A stretch of 5,473 nt of DNA from Phycisphaerae bacterium (GTDB lineage Bacteria > Planctomycetota > Phycisphaerae > Phycisphaerales > UBA1924): assembly GCA_016794945.1 (NCBI GenBank), contig JAEUIX010000021.1, positions 1-5,473 on the forward strand, given 5' to 3'. Shown here in pieces: positions 3,397 to 5,473 of the stretch (positions are counted from its first letter, which is position 1; each line of letters starts with the position of its first letter). Position numbers and translations under genes: made by a program. Below the pieces are notes generated by a model. That model saw only the letters and a program-made list of their open reading frames with translations. It searched no databases and had not been told where the DNA came from.

Positions 3397-5473
3397 TCAG
3401 CGGGTGATGGAGCGGATGCTGCCGAGGGCGCCCTGCTGACCCTGGAGCTGACCGATGGCCTGCTCCATGCGGACGAACTGGCGTTCGAGGATGGCGCGAC
3501 GGCTCTCGAGCTTCTTGTCGAGCGAGGCGATCAGGTCGTTCTGGCTCTTGATCTGGGTGTCGAGCGAGCGGGACCGGCGGGTGAGGGTGCCGGTGGTGGT
3601 GTTGATGTACTGGTCGGTGAGCTGGCCGATGCGCTCCATGATCCCCAGGGAAGTGAAGGCGGCCTGCTGAGCGGACGAGCCGCCGACGAGCGTGACGCCG
3701 GGAATGGGTTGACCGTCGGGGCCGATGACCGGTTGGCCGGCGGTGGCGGGGACCTGGGCCTTGGCGACGAAGAGGTCCTTGACGGCCTGGGGGTCGTTGG
3801 CGATGGCGGCGCGGAGCTTGTCGGAGTCGACCTGGAGCTGGCCGTTGCGGCCGACGGTGACGCCGACCTGGGTGAGCGACTGGTAGCGGCCGGAAACGCC
3901 CAGGGGCGGGCCCTGGACCGTGGAGAGCAGCACGGAGCGGAGGGACTGCGTGGTGGAATCGCCGAGAAGGGTGCCGCGCTTGTTGGCGTCGGCGTCGAAG
4001 GTGGACTGCGCGTCGATCCGGCTGATGACCTGGTTGAAGGCGGCGACGAACTCGCTGACGGCGTCCTCGACGGCCTGGTTGTCGCGCGTGACGGTGAGGG
4101 TGACCGGCTCGGAGCGCGGGCTCTTGAGGTCGATGGTGACGTTGGAGAGGACGCCGGTGACGGAGTTGCCGCTGGTGCTGAAAAGGATGGCGCTGGCGGG
4201 GTCGGCGGCGCCGAAGAAGACTCGTGAGTTGTTGCCGGCGGAGAGCGTGGTGAGGCCGAGGTCGGCGCCGGCGGCGTCGATGGTGAATCGACCGCCTTCG
4301 CCGACGTCGCGCCCTGTGAGCGTGAGGCGGACGTGGCGCGAGGGGGAACCGTCGTTGACGACGCTCGCGGCCGCATAGACGCCGGCCTGGTTGATCTTTT
4401 CGGCGACCTGGGTGAGGGTGTCGCCGACTGCGAGGGCGACGGTGCGTTCGTAGGAACCGTCGAGGAAGTTGGACGCGCCGGTGCCGGAGGCGGTGCCGAC
4501 GAGATTGAGGGACTTGGCGACGGTGCCGGTGAGGTCGCGGATGGCGATCTTGTTCCCGCCGGGGACGCCGTTGCGGACCACTTCCTCGATGATGATGCCG
4601 TCCCCGTTGTTGTTGATGCGGGCGGCGTAGCCCGGGCCGCCCGAGTTGATCTCGCGGACGAGGTCGTCGATGGTGGCGGTGTCGGTGCCGATGTCGATGA
4701 CGCGGCGTTCGCCGTAGGAGTTGGTGATCTCGAAGCGGCCGGTGCCGATGCCTCGGCCGTTGTTGAGGTCGGCGACGCGCGTGGCCAGGCCGATGTACTT
4801 CATCTGGGCGCGCCCGCCCCGGACAGAGGAGACGGCGGCTGCGGAGACGGCCAGGCCGAGGTCTGAAGCGGCGGTGCCCGCGACGGTGAGGGGCCCGGAG
4901 CCGTTGGTGTTGTCGGTGAGGTCGAAGCCGGTGCCGCTGGCGTTGAGCGCGAGGGTGATCTTCCCGCCGGTGGCGGTGGAGACGGAGTTGATGAAGTCGG
5001 TGACGGAACCGGAGAAGTTGGCGGCGAAGGCGTGGTAGGAGCCGTCGCGGGCGACGATCTCGAAGAGGCCGGGCTCGATGCCGTTGCCGCCGCGGAGGTT
5101 CCGGGCGAGGACGGAGTTGAGGCCCGCGATGAGCCTTCGGCCGTCGAGGATTCCTGCCGGGGAGCCGTCGCCGGCGATGCCGAGGTCGGCGGCGGTGGAC
5201 CGGTCGGCGATGTCGGCGACGGAAAACGTGGCGCCGCCCGCGGTGTTGTCGGTGAGACGCAGGCCGGTGCCCGCGGGGTTGATGGCGGCGGTGACCTTGC
5301 CGGCGGTCTGGGCGTTGATGCGCTGGATGACGCCCGCGAGGTCGGTGACGGGGGGCGACTGGAGGGCCCCGTCGTTGTCGTAGATGGCGCCGATGTCGAT
5401 CGAGAAGGACTCGCCGCTGCGGGTGGAGATGGTGAAGTCCGGGGTGCTGGTGCCCAGGGCGGAGGAGATCTGG
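3397..5473 (-). CDS. fliD: Flagellar filament cap / hook-associated protein 2 FliD (5' end outside window)
   Basis: FliD is exported to the filament tip, where its oligomeric cap guides flagellin subunits into place. The frame is open from the right edge to TGA at 3397-3399: 691 residues, with the N-terminal D0/D1 region not yet reached. The Met codon at 4803 is internal, since the same frame continues upstream with homologous repeat sequence and no ribosome-binding site precedes it. Visible residues 1-412 hold hook-IN-type beta-rich repeats. Residues 413-691 are the C-terminal FliD domain: VTGVLSNVTIDLKSP, then VTLTVTRDNQAVEDAVSEFV, the FNQVISRID stretch, GTLLGDSTTQSLRS, and LTQVGVTVGRNGQLQVDSDKL. 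A terminal amphipathic coiled coil (about 638-678, including IASLDKKLESRRAILERQF) follows. Many bacterial FliD proteins have about 450-500 residues in total, so this one is much enlarged. It is first in a probable fliD-fliS operon; its promoter is outside the window. Confidence 0.95.
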   Translation of the reverse strand, partial: QISSALGTSTPDFTISTRSGESFSIDIGAIYDNDGALQSPPVTDLAGVIQRINAQTAGKVTAAINPAGTGLRLTDNTAGGATFSVADIADRSTAADLGIAGDGSPAGILDGRRLIAGLNSVLARNLRGGNGIEPGLFEIVARDGSYHAFAANFSGSVTDFINSVSTATGGKITLALNASGTGFDLTDNTNGSGPLTVAGTAASDLGLAVSAAAVSSVRGGRAQMKYIGLATRVADLNNGRGIGTGRFEITNSYGERRVIDIGTDTATIDDLVREINSGGPGYAARINNNGDGIIIEEVVRNGVPGGNKIAIRDLTGTVAKSLNLVGTASGTGASNFLDGSYERTVALAVGDTLTQVAEKINQAGVYAAASVVNDGSPSRHVRLTLTGRDVGEGGRFTIDAAGADLGLTTLSAGNNSRVFFGAADPASAILFSTSGNSVTGVLSNVTIDLKSPRSEPVTLTVTRDNQAVEDAVSEFVAAFNQVISRIDAQSTFDADANKRGTLLGDSTTQSLRSVLLSTVQGPPLGVSGRYQSLTQVGVTVGRNGQLQVDSDKLRAAIANDPQAVKDLFVAKAQVPATAGQPVIGPDGQPIPGVTLVGGSSAQQAAFTSLGIMERIGQLTDQYINTTTGTLTRRSRSLDTQIKSQNDLIASLDKKLESRRAILERQFVRMEQAIGQLQGQQGALGSIRSITR
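4237..4467 (-). repeat. FliD internal repeat R3 (shorter hook-IN-type unit)
   Basis: Visible residues 336-412. VALAVGDTLTQVAEKINQAG followed by ASVVNDGSPSRHVRLTLTG is the standard hook-IN pattern (strand, helix with conserved IN, strand), and the unit closes with GADLGL like R0 and R1. It directly precedes the FliD C-terminal domain. A unit of this kind is found in ordinary FliD, so R3 may be the ancestral copy. Confidence 0.55.
4468..4791 (-). repeat. FliD internal repeat R2 (hook-IN-type unit)
   Basis: Visible residues 228-335, beginning GLATRVADLNNGRGIGTGRF, with IDDLVREINSG at the place of VTDFINSV in R1, and SLNLVGT at the place of SDLGLAV. It is more diverged from R0 and R1 than they are from each other. 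The right-hand boundary is approximate. Confidence 0.6.
4792..5124 (-). repeat. FliD internal repeat R1 (hook-IN-type unit)
   Basis: Visible residues 117-227, beginning GLNSVLARNLRGGNGI and containing VTDFINSV, then GTGFDLTDNTNGSG and ASDLGLAV. It aligns with R0 at LTDNT with an offset of exactly 112 codons. It aligns with R2 at its start, where GLxxxxAxxLxxGxGIxxGxFEI is shared at a 111-codon offset. Confidence 0.68.
5125..5473 (-). repeat. FliD internal repeat R0 (partial hook-IN-type unit)
   Basis: Visible residues 1-116. The unit contains FTISTRSGESFSIDI, VTDLAGVIQRIN and the hallmark GTGLRLTDNTAGG, ending in AADLGIAG. Compared with R1 it carries about 12 extra residues around YDNDGALQSPP. 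Its true start may lie past the window edge. Units of this kind are surface-exposed beta domains in FliD and flagellins. Confidence 0.65.

Noticed and set aside
2980..4227. Plus-strand open frame of 415 codons opposite fliS and fliD
   Set aside because: It is Gly/Ala/Asp-rich, crosses two genes and their spacer, and has no domain; it is a shadow of the minus-strand genes.
4801..4803. Met codon at 4803 as the true fliD start
   Set aside because: The frame continues upstream to the window edge with homologous repeat sequence, no ribosome-binding site precedes it, and the protein would lack the FliD N-terminal domain.
4333..5383. Plus-strand open frames opposite the fliD repeats
   Set aside because: They are antisense to a continuous FliD frame with recognisable repeat motifs; translations are low complexity.
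1..5473. CRISPR arrays, insertion sequences, tRNA or rRNA genes, phage attachment sites
   Set aside because: No regularly spaced short repeats, transposase motifs, terminal inverted repeats or tRNA-like folds were found on reading both strands.

Overview
The window is very GC-rich bacterial DNA with strong G/C bias at third codon positions and two convergent gene pairs meeting near position 2840. The plus strand carries sthA (soluble FAD-dependent NAD(P) transhydrogenase) followed 13 bp later by a holB-like gene (DNA polymerase III clamp-loader delta-prime). The minus strand carries fliD (flagellar filament cap, entering from beyond the right edge) followed 45 bp later by fliS (flagellin export chaperone). 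A high-GC, flagellated member of the Planctomycetota, perhaps Phycisphaerae, is a reasonable guess. It rests on the base composition, the oversized FliD and the patchy use of Shine-Dalgarno sites; no sequence marker proves it.

Layout. 1-34: possibly the last codons of an upstream plus-strand gene. 35-259: non-coding leader of sthA, with an imperfect hairpin, a canonical G-quadruplex motif and a possible promoter placed so close to the ATG that the transcript could be leaderless. 260-1675: sthA. 1689-2834: holB, with a clear Shine-Dalgarno site. 2835-2847: a 13-bp gap between convergent stop codons. 2848-3351: fliS (minus). 3397-5473: fliD (minus), 691 residues visible without reaching the N-terminus, because hook-IN-type repeats of about 110 residues are inserted ahead of the C-terminal domain.

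How the genes work together. FliD and FliS belong to one process: FliD caps the growing filament and promotes flagellin polymerisation, while FliS holds flagellin monomers before export. Their order and spacing indicate a shared transcript. SthA balances NADPH and NADH, and delta-prime is part of the replication clamp loader; the two look co-transcribed but have no evident functional link.

I see no clearly new multi-gene system here. The points most worth a second look are the repeat expansion in FliD, the loss of the last redox-cysteine position in SthA, the non-canonical P-loop and missing zinc cysteines in delta-prime, and the unusual sthA leader.
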